From Bog-473 sp963783965 (GTDB lineage Bacteria > Actinomycetota > Acidimicrobiia > Acidimicrobiales > RAAP-2), in NCBI GenBank assembly GCA_963783965.1, contig CAWAPQ010000004.1, forward strand, positions 124,001-188,000: a stretch of 64,000 nt of DNA, read 5' to 3'. The translations under genes and the position numbers were made by a program. Of the stretch, positions 42,572 to 51,315 are shown piece after piece (the stretch's first letter is position 1; each line of letters begins with the position of its first letter). A model generated the notes under the pieces. It saw nothing but the letters and a program-made list of their open reading frames with translations. It had not been told where the DNA came from and made no database searches.

Positions 42572-43895
42572 CCCCCCGCCATCTCGCCGCCGTCGACGGT
42601 TCGGCGCGGCCGTCGTCGTCCTCGGCGCCGTCGTGCTCGTGGCAGCCATCTGGACCGACGTCACTGCCCGGACGCGCAACCGGAACGAAGAGGCCGCACT
42701 CGTGGCGGCAACCACACATTTCGCCGAGCTCCGCCACCGGGTGGCGGTCACGCAGTCCGCCAAGACCGTGACGGCCGCGAAGCGGAACTCCCTGCAGGCC
42801 TCTATCGCCTCGACCATGAGCGAGCTCGCGACGACAAATGGTTCGTTGTCCAACACGAACGCACACGCCTACGTGCAAGGGGTCGGCATCGACACGCTGC
42901 AGACCTGTCTGGGTGGCGTCAAGAACGCGTTCGGTCAGATCACGCAGAAGAACAACACCCAGGCCGCCAAGGACATCTCGGCCGTCTCGGGCGCCTGCAC
43001 CCAGCTGGCCGGCGGCACCGGCACCGGCCTGGTCTACCCCTTCGATTTCCCCGATCCGTCCGTCATGGTGGTCGGCCAGACCTTCTACGCCTACGCGACG
43101 AACTCGGTGGCCGGGAACATCCAGATCATTGAGTCGAGCGACCTGGTCCACTGGACGGCCGTCGGGAACGCCCTGCCGAGGCTCCCCGCCTGGGCGTCGG
43201 CCGACTTCACCTGGGCTCCTGCGGTGGCGCTGATCCACGGGAAGTTCGTCCTCTACTACGCCGCCGACGTGGCGGGGAGTGGCAACGAGTGCATCTCCGT
43301 GGCGACGTCCCGCGCGCCCCAAGGGCCGTTCACCGACAAGTCGACGGCGCCGTTGGAGTGCCAGACGTCGGTCGGAGGCTCCATCGATCCCGCTTCGTTC
43401 ATCGACACCGGTGGAACGCCCTACCTGCTGTGGAAGTCCGGTGGTCCGGGCTCGGCGAAAATCTGGTCACAGCAACTCGATCCATCCGGCACGTCGTTCA
43501 GCCCCGGGGCGAGCCCGACCCAACTGTTGGGGCCGGACCAGCCGTGGGAGGCCGGAACCGTCGAAGCCCCGAACCTGGTCACCGCGGGCGGCCGCTACTA
43601 CCTCTTCTTCTCGGGCAACGACTGGGACAGCTCCAGCTATGCCGTCGGTGTCGCCACCTGCAGCGGCCCGCTCGGTCCGTGCAGCGATGCCACCCCGAAC
43701 CCGATCCTGTCGAGCGGGCCCGGGGTATCGGGACCCGGGGGCGAGTCGGTGTTCGCCGACACGGCCGGGAACTTCTGGATCGCCTTCCATGCCTGGGTTC
43801 CCGGGGCGGTGGGGTCCCCCAACAGCCGGGACCTCTACCTCCGGCGGCTCTCGTTCTCCGGCGCGGCGCCCCCGACGGTGGCGACGTCCGGCTAG
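42564..43895 (+). CDS. Membrane-anchored protein with GH43-like five-bladed propeller
   Basis: 443 aa. The N-terminal membrane helix (FGAAVVVLGAVVLVAAIW) and helical stalk end in TLQTCLGGVKNAFGQI...ISAVSGAC, the Cys module shared with the preceding protein. From about residue 155 is a glycoside-hydrolase family 43-like domain: FDFPDPSVMVVGQTFYAYAT (general-base Asp), FTWAPAV, SIDPASFIDTGG and GTVEAPNLVTAGGRYYLFFSG (candidate acid Glu). This predicts a surface enzyme acting on arabinan, xylan or a similar glycan. GGAGG seven bases before GTG 42564 and the eight-base overlap with the upstream gene support the start. The substrate is not certain. Confidence 0.8.
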   Translation: MADPPPSRRRRRFGAAVVVLGAVVLVAAIWTDVTARTRNRNEEAALVAATTHFAELRHRVAVTQSAKTVTAAKRNSLQASIASTMSELATTNGSLSNTNAHAYVQGVGIDTLQTCLGGVKNAFGQITQKNNTQAAKDISAVSGACTQLAGGTGTGLVYPFDFPDPSVMVVGQTFYAYATNSVAGNIQIIESSDLVHWTAVGNALPRLPAWASADFTWAPAVALIHGKFVLYYAADVAGSGNECISVATSRAPQGPFTDKSTAPLECQTSVGGSIDPASFIDTGGTPYLLWKSGGPGSAKIWSQQLDPSGTSFSPGASPTQLLGPDQPWEAGTVEAPNLVTAGGRYYLFFSGNDWDSSSYAVGVATCSGPLGPCSDATPNPILSSGPGVSGPGGESVFADTAGNFWIAFHAWVPGAVGSPNSRDLYLRRLSFSGAAPPTVATSG

Positions 43896-43934
43896 GCGCG
43901 TTGGCGGGCATGGGCGGGGTCGTCGGCCCGCCCC

Positions 43935-44816
43935 TCACGCGCAACGGGTCGCGGCGAGTGCTTCGGCCCGTCGTGCGATCCCGGGAGCATCCATAGCCGC
44001 ACACACCGCCGCGAACTCACGCGTCGGTCCCCCCCAACGCAGGTCGTCCACCTTTCGGAGGAGCGAGCGATCGATGCGCAAGGTTGCCAGGTCTTTGAAG
44101 AGCTGCGCCTTGTCGCGCCCCTCCTGCAGCGTGGTCGCCAGTTTGGCGGCGCCACGCACCGTGACATCCCAGTCACCAGGATCCGCCGGGATCTCTTCGA
44201 TGTGGCGCCACCGGGCCAGCACGGCAGCGGCTGACTTGGCCCCCCATCCCGCCAGTCCGGGAAACCCGTCGGCACTGTCGCCGACGAGCGCCAGATAGTC
44301 AGGGATGGACGCCGGGCCGACCCCGAACTTCTCGGTGACACCACCCTCGTCGATGGTGGTGTCCTTCCGCCGGTCGAGCTGCACCACGCGGGTCCCGCGC
44401 ACGCACTGCCCCAGATCCTTGTCCGGGGTGCAGATGATGACCTGTTCCACCTCCGGATCGTCGTCGGCCACCGCGGCCCCGCTGGCCAACGCATCGTCCG
44501 CCTCGAGCTCGATCATCGGCCACACCAAGACCCCCAACGCCGTGAGGGCCGTCTCGAGGGGCCAGGCCTGGGACCACAGATCAGGATCGACGCCCTCACC
44601 CGTCTTGTACCCGGGCCAGAGGTCGTTGCGGAAGGACTCAATGACGTGGTCGGTCGCCACGCCCACGTGCGTCGCACCCTCGCCCAGCAGTTGCAGGACA
44701 GAGCCGACCACACCCCGCACCGCGGCCACCTCGTGCCCGTCTGCGGTCCGATGCGGCGGGGCGCCGAAGAAATGACGGAACAGCTCGTAGGTGCCGTCGA
44801 CGAGGTGGACCTTCAT
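43935..44816 (-). CDS. 5'-3' exonuclease / flap endonuclease-like nuclease (PIN-like)
   Basis: 293 aa. It starts MKVHLVDGTYELFRHFFG, the metal-binding Asp block of the T5/FEN family, with ELEADDALASGAA and IICTPDKDLGQCV carrying the further acidic ligands. VGDSADGFPGLAGWGAKSAAAVL is the helix-hairpin-helix region that holds metal and DNA. The length matches the stand-alone exonuclease rather than the Pol I N-terminal domain. It should cut flaps or 5' ends in DNA repair. Start ATG 44816. The stop is 39 bases from the GH43 gene, convergent. Confidence 0.9.
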   Translation of the reverse strand: MKVHLVDGTYELFRHFFGAPPHRTADGHEVAAVRGVVGSVLQLLGEGATHVGVATDHVIESFRNDLWPGYKTGEGVDPDLWSQAWPLETALTALGVLVWPMIELEADDALASGAAVADDDPEVEQVIICTPDKDLGQCVRGTRVVQLDRRKDTTIDEGGVTEKFGVGPASIPDYLALVGDSADGFPGLAGWGAKSAAAVLARWRHIEEIPADPGDWDVTVRGAAKLATTLQEGRDKAQLFKDLATLRIDRSLLRKVDDLRWGGPTREFAAVCAAMDAPGIARRAEALAATRCA

Positions 44817-44838
44817 GACGGCCCCGAGTCTGTCACCG

Positions 44839-46065
44839 TCAGGGCGACGGGGCCGCCGCTGACCGGGCGCGTGCCAAGAAGGAGCGCTCGGCCTCGTTGT
44901 CGGTGCGTTCCAACGCCGATGCGTACGAGGCGAGCGCGTCCTCCCGGCGCCCGAGTCGTCGCAGGAGGTCCGCCCGCACGGCATGGAAGAGGTAGTAGGA
45001 CTGGAGCGGGAGTCCGTCCACTGCGGCCAATCCCGCGCCTGGGCCCTCCACCTCGGCCAGGGCGACGGCCCGGTTGAGCTCGACGACGGGTGAGGGGTCG
45101 AAGACGAGCAGTTGGTCGTACAGGGCGAGGATCTGCCGCCAGTCAGTGTCGGCTGCGCTTCGTGCATCGCTGTGCACCGCATTGATGGCCGCCTGAATCT
45201 GGTACGGGCCCGGCGTGTTGCGGCGCAGACAGAAGCGAACGAGCTCCTGCCCCTCGGCAACGAGGTCGTGGTCCCAGAGGGCCCGATCCTGCTCGCCCAG
45301 CGGAACGAGCGCGCCACCGGCGCCGGTGCGGGCCGGCCGTCGGGCGGTGATGAGGAGCAGCAGGGCCAACAACCCGGTCGCCTCGGGCTCGTCGGGCATG
45401 AGCTCACGCAACGTCCGGGCCAGCCGTACAGCCTCGGCACACAGGTCATCCCGCCCGAGCAGGTCACCCGACGTGGCGGTGTACCCCTCGTTGAAAACGA
45501 GGTAGATCACGGCCAGCACGGCCCGGAGACGGTCCGGCAACTCGGCGCCCGGCGGGATCCGGTAGGGAATGCCGGCGTCCCGGATTTTGCCCTTGGCCCG
45601 CACGATGCGCTGGGCCATGGTGGCTTCGGGAACCACGAAGGCGCGGGCTATCTCCGGCGTGGAGAGACCACCGAGCAAACGGAGTGTCAGCGCGACCTGC
45701 GCCGCGGGGGCGAGCGCGGGATGGCAGCAGGTGAAGATGAGGCGGAGGCGGTCGTCGGGCACGGCAGATTCCTCTTCGATCTCGTCGTCAGGCGCGAGAA
45801 GAGCGGTTGCTCGGGCTTGGCGGTCCGCTCGGGAGGCCTCCCTGCGGAGGCGGTCGAGGATCCGGCGGCGCGCCGTCGTGATGATCCATCCGGCCGGGCT
45901 CGGGGGCAGGCCGTCCTCGCGCCACCGCACTGCGGCGATCGCGAAGGCGTCCTGCACCCCGTCCTCGGCGAGATCGATGTCGCCGCACATGCAGATCAGG
46001 ACCGAGACCGACCGACCGTATTCCTGGCGAAAGACACGCTCGATCTCGGGTCCCGGCTCCGGCAC
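44839..46065 (-). CDS. ECF sigma factor of the ECF42 type with C-terminal TPR-like extension
   Basis: 408 aa. The sigma-2 region is near the start (EYGRSVSVLICMCGDIDLAEDGVQDAF, WIITTARRRILDRLRR) and sigma-4 around residue 120-170 (TLRLLGGLSTPEIARAFVV, RIVRAKGKIR). The long C-terminal half has helical repeats (DWRQILALYDQLL, VELNRAVALAEV, YYLFHAVRADLLRRLGRREDAL), the extension that defines ECF42. This group lacks a classical anti-sigma factor and is linked to a DGPF/YCII protein, which here is the next gene upstream. GTG 46065 is chosen; a TTG at 46074 overlapping the upstream stop is possible. Probably self-regulated. Confidence 0.88.
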   Translation of the reverse strand: MPEPGPEIERVFRQEYGRSVSVLICMCGDIDLAEDGVQDAFAIAAVRWREDGLPPSPAGWIITTARRRILDRLRREASRADRQARATALLAPDDEIEEESAVPDDRLRLIFTCCHPALAPAAQVALTLRLLGGLSTPEIARAFVVPEATMAQRIVRAKGKIRDAGIPYRIPPGAELPDRLRAVLAVIYLVFNEGYTATSGDLLGRDDLCAEAVRLARTLRELMPDEPEATGLLALLLLITARRPARTGAGGALVPLGEQDRALWDHDLVAEGQELVRFCLRRNTPGPYQIQAAINAVHSDARSAADTDWRQILALYDQLLVFDPSPVVELNRAVALAEVEGPGAGLAAVDGLPLQSYYLFHAVRADLLRRLGRREDALASYASALERTDNEAERSFLARARSAAAPSP

Positions 46066-46070
46066 CGGCG

Positions 46071-46427
46071 TCAAACGGAGGGCTCGTCCTGAAAGGGCCG
46101 GACCTCGACGCGCTCGCCGCACGCCACGGTCGCCTTCTTGGCCCAGGCCAGTGCGGCGTCGAGATCCGGTGCCGCAATGACCCAGAAGCCCCCGATGTGT
46201 TCCTTGGACTCGGTGAACGGTCCGTCCGTCACCAAGAACTCGTTGCCATGGGTCTCGACCACCGTGGCCGAGCTGGCGGGGAGGAGCCCGCCGCCGAACA
46301 CCCAGGCCCCCGCCGACTGCATCTCCTCGTTGAGCACAGCCGTCTGCTCGTAGGCCTGCTGCGCTTCGTCAGCGGGTCGAGGGGGTGCGCCGTCGATCAT
46401 CGGCACGCTCAACATGTACTGCTTCAT
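46071..46427 (-). CDS. YCII-related (DGPF) protein, partner of ECF42 sigma factor
   Basis: 118 aa small alpha/beta protein. TDGPFTESKEHIGGFWVI is the DGPF motif, and LAWAKKATVACGERVEVRPF completes the YCII fold, with conserved His and Asp. It is transcribed just before the ECF42 sigma gene, the usual pairing, and may sense a stress signal for it. AAGGAGAA seven bases before the ATG at 46427 supports the start. Confidence 0.88.
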   Translation of the reverse strand: MKQYMLSVPMIDGAPPRPADEAQQAYEQTAVLNEEMQSAGAWVFGGGLLPASSATVVETHGNEFLVTDGPFTESKEHIGGFWVIAAPDLDAALAWAKKATVACGERVEVRPFQDEPSV

Positions 46428-46481
46428 GGTCGTTCTCCTTCTCCGTGGTGGTGTCTCTCGCGATGGGTGTGGGTGCAACCG

Positions 46482-47060
46482 CTACCGGCCGGCCCGGTAG
46501 GTCAGGATCACGATGCCCTCGCCCACAGTCTTCACGTCGGTGAGGACCATGGTGGGCGGCTCCGGGACATCACCGAAGAGCCGCTTGCCGCTTCCGAGCA
46601 CGATCGGGAAGATCATGAGACGGAACTCGTCGACCAATCCGTGTTCCAACAGCGACTGCACCAGCGTCGCGCTCCCCGCAACCAGCAGATCGCCCTGCAG
46701 GCGCTCCTTCAGCGCAGTGACCTCGCGCACGACGTCACCCCGGATCACCGTGGAGTTGTGCCACGTCGCATCCTCGTCCTGCATGGTCGTCGACACGACG
46801 TACTTGGGCATCGCGTTCATCCGGTCGGCGAAGCCGACTGTGTCCTCCATGGTCGGCCATGCGTGGGCGAAGGCCTCGTAGGTGACCCGACCGAGGAGTT
46901 GCGCTTCTGCACCCTCGAGCTCCTCGAGCTTGAACCGGTCCCCCTCCGCACCCCGGTTGAAGCGAAACGTCCAGCCGGCGTGCTTGAAGTCCTCGCTCCC
47001 GCCCGGGTCCTGCATGACCCCGTCCAGCGAGACGAATTCCGTGACGACGATCCTGCCCAT
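46482..47060 (-). CDS. RibD C-terminal/dihydrofolate-reductase-like protein
   Basis: 192 aa. MGRIVVTEFVSLDGVMQDPGG at the start, LLGRVTYEAF, MPKYVVSTTM, DLLVAGSATLVQSLLEHGLVDEF and FPIVLGSGKRLFG are the conserved blocks of the YyaP/RibD-C family of NADPH-dependent reductases. The substrate is unknown. The gene is often found with ECF42/YCII genes in actinobacteria, and here lies 54 bases upstream of the YCII gene in the same direction. A TATAGA-type -10 candidate lies upstream in the AT-richer gap 47061-47212. Confidence 0.87.
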   Translation of the reverse strand: MGRIVVTEFVSLDGVMQDPGGSEDFKHAGWTFRFNRGAEGDRFKLEELEGAEAQLLGRVTYEAFAHAWPTMEDTVGFADRMNAMPKYVVSTTMQDEDATWHNSTVIRGDVVREVTALKERLQGDLLVAGSATLVQSLLEHGLVDEFRLMIFPIVLGSGKRLFGDVPEPPTMVLTDVKTVGEGIVILTYRAGR

Positions 47061-47212
47061 GGTGTTGCCTCCATCAGTCGGTGCCCCGGCCCGGCGCCGG
47101 CGGTCACCATCTATACGAACGGGCCGAATCGAATTCGACAGTCGGAGCGGAATTTATCGTTTCGGCTGGTAGGGGGCGTTTCCGCTCTCCGCTCACCACC
47201 CGACAGGCTTGA

Positions 47213-47596
47213 TCAGCCGGGCGGTTCGGCTATCTGCTCCATGAATTCCAGGCGGATGTCACCCGGAGCTTCGACGAAGGCGATGCGGCGGGTGCCGAAG
47301 GTGCCGCTGACCGTGCGGGGCCCCCAGAACACCTCATGGCGCGCCAGCTCGGCGTCCAGATCGTCCACGAACAGCGCGGGATGCAGGAACCCCTCGTCGG
47401 GAAGCGTGCACGCGTCCTCGTAGATCGCCTTGGTGAAAAGCGTCAGCGACAGCGCGCCGAGCTGGACGTCGGCCCGGCGACCGTTCTCCCATTCGACGGG
47501 CTCCGTCACCGCGGCACCGGCGGCCTTGTACCAGCCGCACGCCTCCTCCAGGTCGGCAACCTTGACGGCCAGGTTGGCCAGGCCCGTGACGGCCAT
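47213..47596 (-). CDS. VOC family protein
   Basis: 127 aa glyoxalase/dioxygenase-superfamily protein: LANLAVKVADLEEACGWYKAAGA in the first module and HPALFVDDLDAELARHEVFW in the second, with IRLEFMEQI at the end giving the metal Glu. The ATG overlaps the stop of the next VOC gene (TGATG), so the two are co-translated and may act together. A specific reaction cannot be assigned. Confidence 0.85.
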   Translation of the reverse strand: MAVTGLANLAVKVADLEEACGWYKAAGAAVTEPVEWENGRRADVQLGALSLTLFTKAIYEDACTLPDEGFLHPALFVDDLDAELARHEVFWGPRTVSGTFGTRRIAFVEAPGDIRLEFMEQIAEPPG

Positions 47597-48090
47597 CAAT
47601 GCAGCGGGGTGCCGTACAGCGAGCCGAGGTCCTCCGCGATGAGCTCGAGACGCACGCCGTCGGGATCCGAGAAGTACAGCGAGATCTCGCTCTCGATCTG
47701 CGTGGGGATGCCGGCCTCCGTGAGCCGCGCCCGCGCGGCCTCCCACTGGTCCCGGTCGACCGAGATGGCGAGGTGGTGGAAGCCGCCCAGCACTTCGGCG
47801 TACGGCCCGAGACCGAGATCCGGGAAATCGAAGAAGGCCAGGGTGTTGTCGTGGCCGAGGTCGAAGAAGAGGTGGGTCGACCCCAAGTAGTCGCGATTCT
47901 CGAAGAGCTCGGCCAACGGGAAGCCGAGGAGGCCCTGATAGAAGCGGATCGTCTGCTCGACGTCGGAACACAGCAGCGCCACGTGGTGGACGCCGCGGGC
48001 CGTCGACGTCGGGCGCGTCTCGGGTTCCTTGAGATAGGCGGCGCGCAGGCGCTCGCGCTCCGCCGCTGCCGCCTCCAGGTCGACGGTCAC
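47596..48090 (-). CDS. VOC family protein (glyoxalase superfamily)
   Basis: 164 aa. A 30-residue charged N-terminal helix (LEAAAAERERLRAAYLKEPE) is followed by VHHVALLCSDVEQTIRFYQGLLGFPL, STHLFFDLGHDNTLAFFDFPD, FHHLAISVDRDQWEAARARL and VRLELIAEDLG. The two His and the two acidic ligand positions of a metal-binding VOC protein are present, so it could be a dioxygenase- or glyoxalase-like enzyme. The GTG at 48090 is the first sensible start. Coupled to the downstream VOC gene by overlapping stop and start codons. Confidence 0.85.
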   Translation of the reverse strand: MTVDLEAAAAERERLRAAYLKEPETRPTSTARGVHHVALLCSDVEQTIRFYQGLLGFPLAELFENRDYLGSTHLFFDLGHDNTLAFFDFPDLGLGPYAEVLGGFHHLAISVDRDQWEAARARLTEAGIPTQIESEISLYFSDPDGVRLELIAEDLGSLYGTPLH

Positions 48091-48217
48091 CGGCCGGGGA
48101 GCCAGGGTGAGCCGGCTCCTCCCACCTTCCCGGCCCACTCGTCGACTCCGATCGTCTGCCGCGTCACATGCCCTCCCGGCGCAGAGTACCAGCGCGCGTT
48201 CCCCTAGTCTCGCCCGC

Positions 48218-49607
48218 ATGGACGGGGGGACGCGGGGGGACGGGCTGTGGTCGCCGCAGCGCCGCGCGCTCACGCTCGGCCTGGTGCTCACCGTCACCTT
48301 CGTGGCTTCGGAGGCACTGGCCGTCATCACGGTGATGCCGTTGGTGGCCCACGACCTCCACGGGCTGGCCCTCTACGGCTGGGTCTTCTCGACCTTCCAA
48401 TTGGCCAGCCTCGTTGGGATCGTCGCGGCCGGCCGCGACGCCGACCGCCACGGCCCGGCCCGGCCCTATGTCGCCGGGCTCATCCTCTTTGCGGCCGGGC
48501 TCCTGGTGGCCGGCCTGGCGCCGTTCATGTGGGTGCTCGTGGCCGGCCGCTGCCTCCAGGGGCTCGGGGCGGGCGCGGTGCCCGCGGTGGCCTACGTCGC
48601 CATCGGGCGGAGTCTGCGGGAGGCCCAGCGGGCCCGCATGATGGCGGTCCTCTCGACCGCCTGGGTGATCCCGGGCATCGTCGGGCCAGGCCTGGCCGCC
48701 GCCGTGGCCCACCTCTTCGGGTGGCGTTGGGTGTTCCTCGGCCTACTTCCGCTGGTCGCCGTGGCCGGACCGATCGCGGTCCCGGCCTTGGTCCGCCTCG
48801 GTCGGACGGAGGCGCCCCCCGCCGAAGAGCACCGCATTGCTGACGCCGTCCGGTGCGCGGTCGGTGCCGCCTTCGTGCTGGGCGCCCTCGAGCGCGCACG
48901 ACGTCCTTGTCGGGTTGGGGTTGGCTGCCGTCGGAGTGATCGTCGGCGTGGCGCCGTTGCGCCGGCTGCTTCCTGCGGGCACCCTGCGCGCCGACCGCGG
49001 CCTGCCGGCCACCATTCTGAGCCGGGGGCTCCTGACGTTCTCCTTCTTCGGCGCGGACGCCTACGTGACGTTGACCATCACGACCCTGCGCGGCCACAGC
49101 ACTCTCATGGCCGGCGCGGTCGTCACCGCCTCCACGCTGGCCTGGACCGTCGGCAGCTGGGTGCAGGCGCGGCTCAACGACCGCTGGGAAGGAGCACGAC
49201 TCGTGCGGGCCGGCCTGATCCTCATTCTGGTGGGCACGGCCGGGATGGCCTGGCAGTTGCACCCGGGCGTCCCCGTCGGCGAGGCCTTCGTGGCCTGGTC
49301 CGTGGCGGGGTTCGGGATGGGTCTCAGCTACGCGCCGATTTCGCTGATGATGCTGCGGGCCGCTCCGCCCGGGCGCGAGGGTTGGGCCTCGGCCTCGCTC
49401 AACCTGGCCGACGTCCTGGGCATCGCGCTGGGCGTCGGGATCGGGGGCGCTGCCGTGGCCGCTTTCGCGCGGGGCACCCGACCTGTCGCGGCGGGTGTCG
49501 TCATCGCCTACGCAGTGGCCGCCCTGGCCGCCGTGCTGGCGCTGGTCATCGCGCCGCGGCTCCCCGGGTCGCTGGCCCGCAGGGTGGAGACTCCCGTCAG
49601 TCGATAG
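48218..49607 (+). CDS. MFS drug-efflux-type transporter (frameshifted)
   Basis: About 463 codons with 12-14 membrane helices. The first half has VTVMPLVAHDLHG-like motif around VITVMPLV, GRDADRHGPARPYV and GRCLQGLGAGAVPAVAYV, typical of the Bmr/DHA efflux branch. The frame changes at 48881-48897 after FVLGAL. The second half continues AHDVLVGLGLAAVGVIVG in another frame and runs to SLARRVETPVSR. Restoring one CG pair in the CGAGCGCGC tract joins both halves as ALERAHDVLVG. The protein would pump drugs or metabolites outward by proton antiport. The gene is divergent from the VOC pair and overlaps pheA by 11 bases, convergent. Confidence 0.83.
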
Positions 49608-50532
49608 CGCTGCGGAGGTCGCGCAGCCAGGCGTCTGCGGCCTGCCAGGCCGCGTCGGCCTGTCGCCGCTGCTCGGGCCCGTGCTCCCCTGCGGCCGGAT
49701 ACGAGCCGAGGAACTTCACGCCGGCCAGGCCGGCATGGAGATCCCGCAGGCAGTCGGCCACGACCTCGTCGCCCACGTGACCCGACAGGTCGATCACGAA
49801 GCAGTAGTCACCGAGCGCCTGCTTGGTGGGCCGGGACTCGAGCTTGCTCAGGTTGATGTTGCGCGCCGCGAACTGTCCGAGAATGCCGTGCAGGCTCCCG
49901 GGGTGGTCGGCCCGCTGGAAGCAGACGATGCTCGTCTTGTCGTGCCCCGTCGGCGCCGGCACACGGGTACGGCCGACCAGCACGAACCGGGTCTGGTTCT
50001 CCGGGTGATCCTCGACATCCTCCGCCACGATCTCCAGGCCGTAGCGCTCCGCCGCCAGCCTCGGGGCGATGGCGGCCTCGCCTGCCGCGCCGGACTCACC
50101 CCCGAGGAGGCGCGCCGCCTCCGCCGTGGAATTCGCGGCCCGCTGTTCGGCGCCGGGCAGGGTCCGGGCCAGGTACTTCTGGCACTGCGCCAGCGCGTGG
50201 GGGTAGGACGACACCACGTGGATGTCGCCGATCCCGGTGCCCGGCCGCGTCATGAGATGCAGGTGGATGTCCATGACCACCTCACGCTGAATGTGCAGGT
50301 CGACGTCGTGAATCAGGCCGTCGATGGTGGCGCTGACCGTCCCCTCGATCCCGTTCTCAATGGGCACGAAGCCCAGGTCGACCTCGCCGCGGGCGACGGC
50401 CTCGAGCACCGCCGTGATGGAGGCCAGGGCCCTCAGGTCGGCCGTCGCGAGGTCGGGCTGGGTCAGGAGCGCTTCCTGGGTGAAGGTGGCCTCCGGGCCG
50501 AAGAAAGCCACGGAGGTCGCAGCGGGGTTCAC
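49597..50532 (-). CDS. pheA: Prephenate dehydratase
   Basis: 311 aa, monofunctional type. The dehydratase domain has VAFFGPEATFTQEAL, VPIENGIEGTVSATIDGL, SYPHALAQCQKYL, AAIAPRLAAERYGL and the substrate-binding NQTRFVLVG. From about residue 205 the ACT domain follows, with HPGSLHGILGQFAARNINLSKLESRP, the ESRP motif that binds phenylalanine for feedback control. It converts prephenate to phenylpyruvate in phenylalanine synthesis. The GTG start at 50532 is 23 bases from the divergent larB start. Confidence 0.94.
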   Translation of the reverse strand: MNPAATSVAFFGPEATFTQEALLTQPDLATADLRALASITAVLEAVARGEVDLGFVPIENGIEGTVSATIDGLIHDVDLHIQREVVMDIHLHLMTRPGTGIGDIHVVSSYPHALAQCQKYLARTLPGAEQRAANSTAEAARLLGGESGAAGEAAIAPRLAAERYGLEIVAEDVEDHPENQTRFVLVGRTRVPAPTGHDKTSIVCFQRADHPGSLHGILGQFAARNINLSKLESRPTKQALGDYCFVIDLSGHVGDEVVADCLRDLHAGLAGVKFLGSYPAAGEHGPEQRRQADAAWQAADAWLRDLRSAID

Positions 50533-50555
50533 AGTTGGGCAGGATAGAGCAGGTC

Positions 50556-51315
50556 ATGGATGCTTCCTCGCTTCGGGCGCTCGTCGAAGATGTCGCCGCC
50601 GGGCGCTGCTCGCCCGACGACGCGGTGCGGCAGCTGCGTCGCCTTCCCTTTTCGGACCTGGGGTTCGCCCGGGTCGACCATCACCGTGACCTGCGGCTCG
50701 GCCTGCCCGAGGCCGTCTACGGCCCCGGGAAAACGCCCGAACACTGTGCGGCCGTCGTCGAGGAGCTCCTCGCGGGCACTGACGGCCCGGTCCTGCTGAC
50801 CCGGGCCTCCGAAGCCCAGGTGAAAGCCGCCACGGCAGCGGCTGCGGCGCTCGGCATCGGTCCGAGCGCCGTCGCGGAGAGCGGCTCGCACTCGACAGTG
50901 GTCTTCCGGCCCGCACCCGCGCGCGGGCAGGGTCGTCGTCATCACCGCGGGAACGGCTGACCTTCCGGTGGCCACCGAGTGCGCCACGGTCCTGGGCGCG
51001 CTGGGGTTCGACCCCACGCAACGCACGGACTGCGGTGTCGCGGGGTTGCACCGGCTCCTGGCCGAGCTCGACACGCTCGCCATGGCGGACGCGGTGGTGG
51101 TCATCGCCGGCATGGAGGGCGCGCTCGCCAGCGTGGTCGGCGGCCTCACACCGGCCCCCGTGGTCGCGGTCCCCACCAGCACGGGGTACGGCGCCGCGCT
51201 CGAGGGCGTGACCGCGCTGTTGGCCATGCTCTCGGCTTGTTCCTCAGGCATCACCGTTGTCGGCATCGACAACGGGTACGGCGCCGCCTGCGCCATCGCC
51301 CGGGTCCTCCCGTGA
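50556..51315 (+). CDS. larB: LarB, nicotinic-acid mononucleotide carboxylase of nickel-pincer cofactor synthesis (frameshifted)
   Basis: LarB carboxylates and hydrolyses nicotinic acid adenine dinucleotide in the first step of the nickel-pincer (NPN) cofactor pathway used by lactate racemase. The N-terminal part has LGFARVDHHRDLR and GKTPEHCAAVVEELL. The PurE-like C-terminal half has TAGTADLPVATECATVLGALG, TDCGVAGLHRLL, VVVIAGMEGALASVVGGL and PTSTGYGA. The frame changes in 50916-50927 (CCCGCGCGCGGG); one extra CG pair gives PARAGRVVVITAG in one frame. ATG 50556 chosen. It overlaps larC by four bases. In this state the protein would be cut after residue 120. Confidence 0.86.

Noticed and set aside
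48837..49607. A separate gene starting inside the MFS region
   Set aside because: It is the second half of the same transporter, displaced by the frameshift near 48890.
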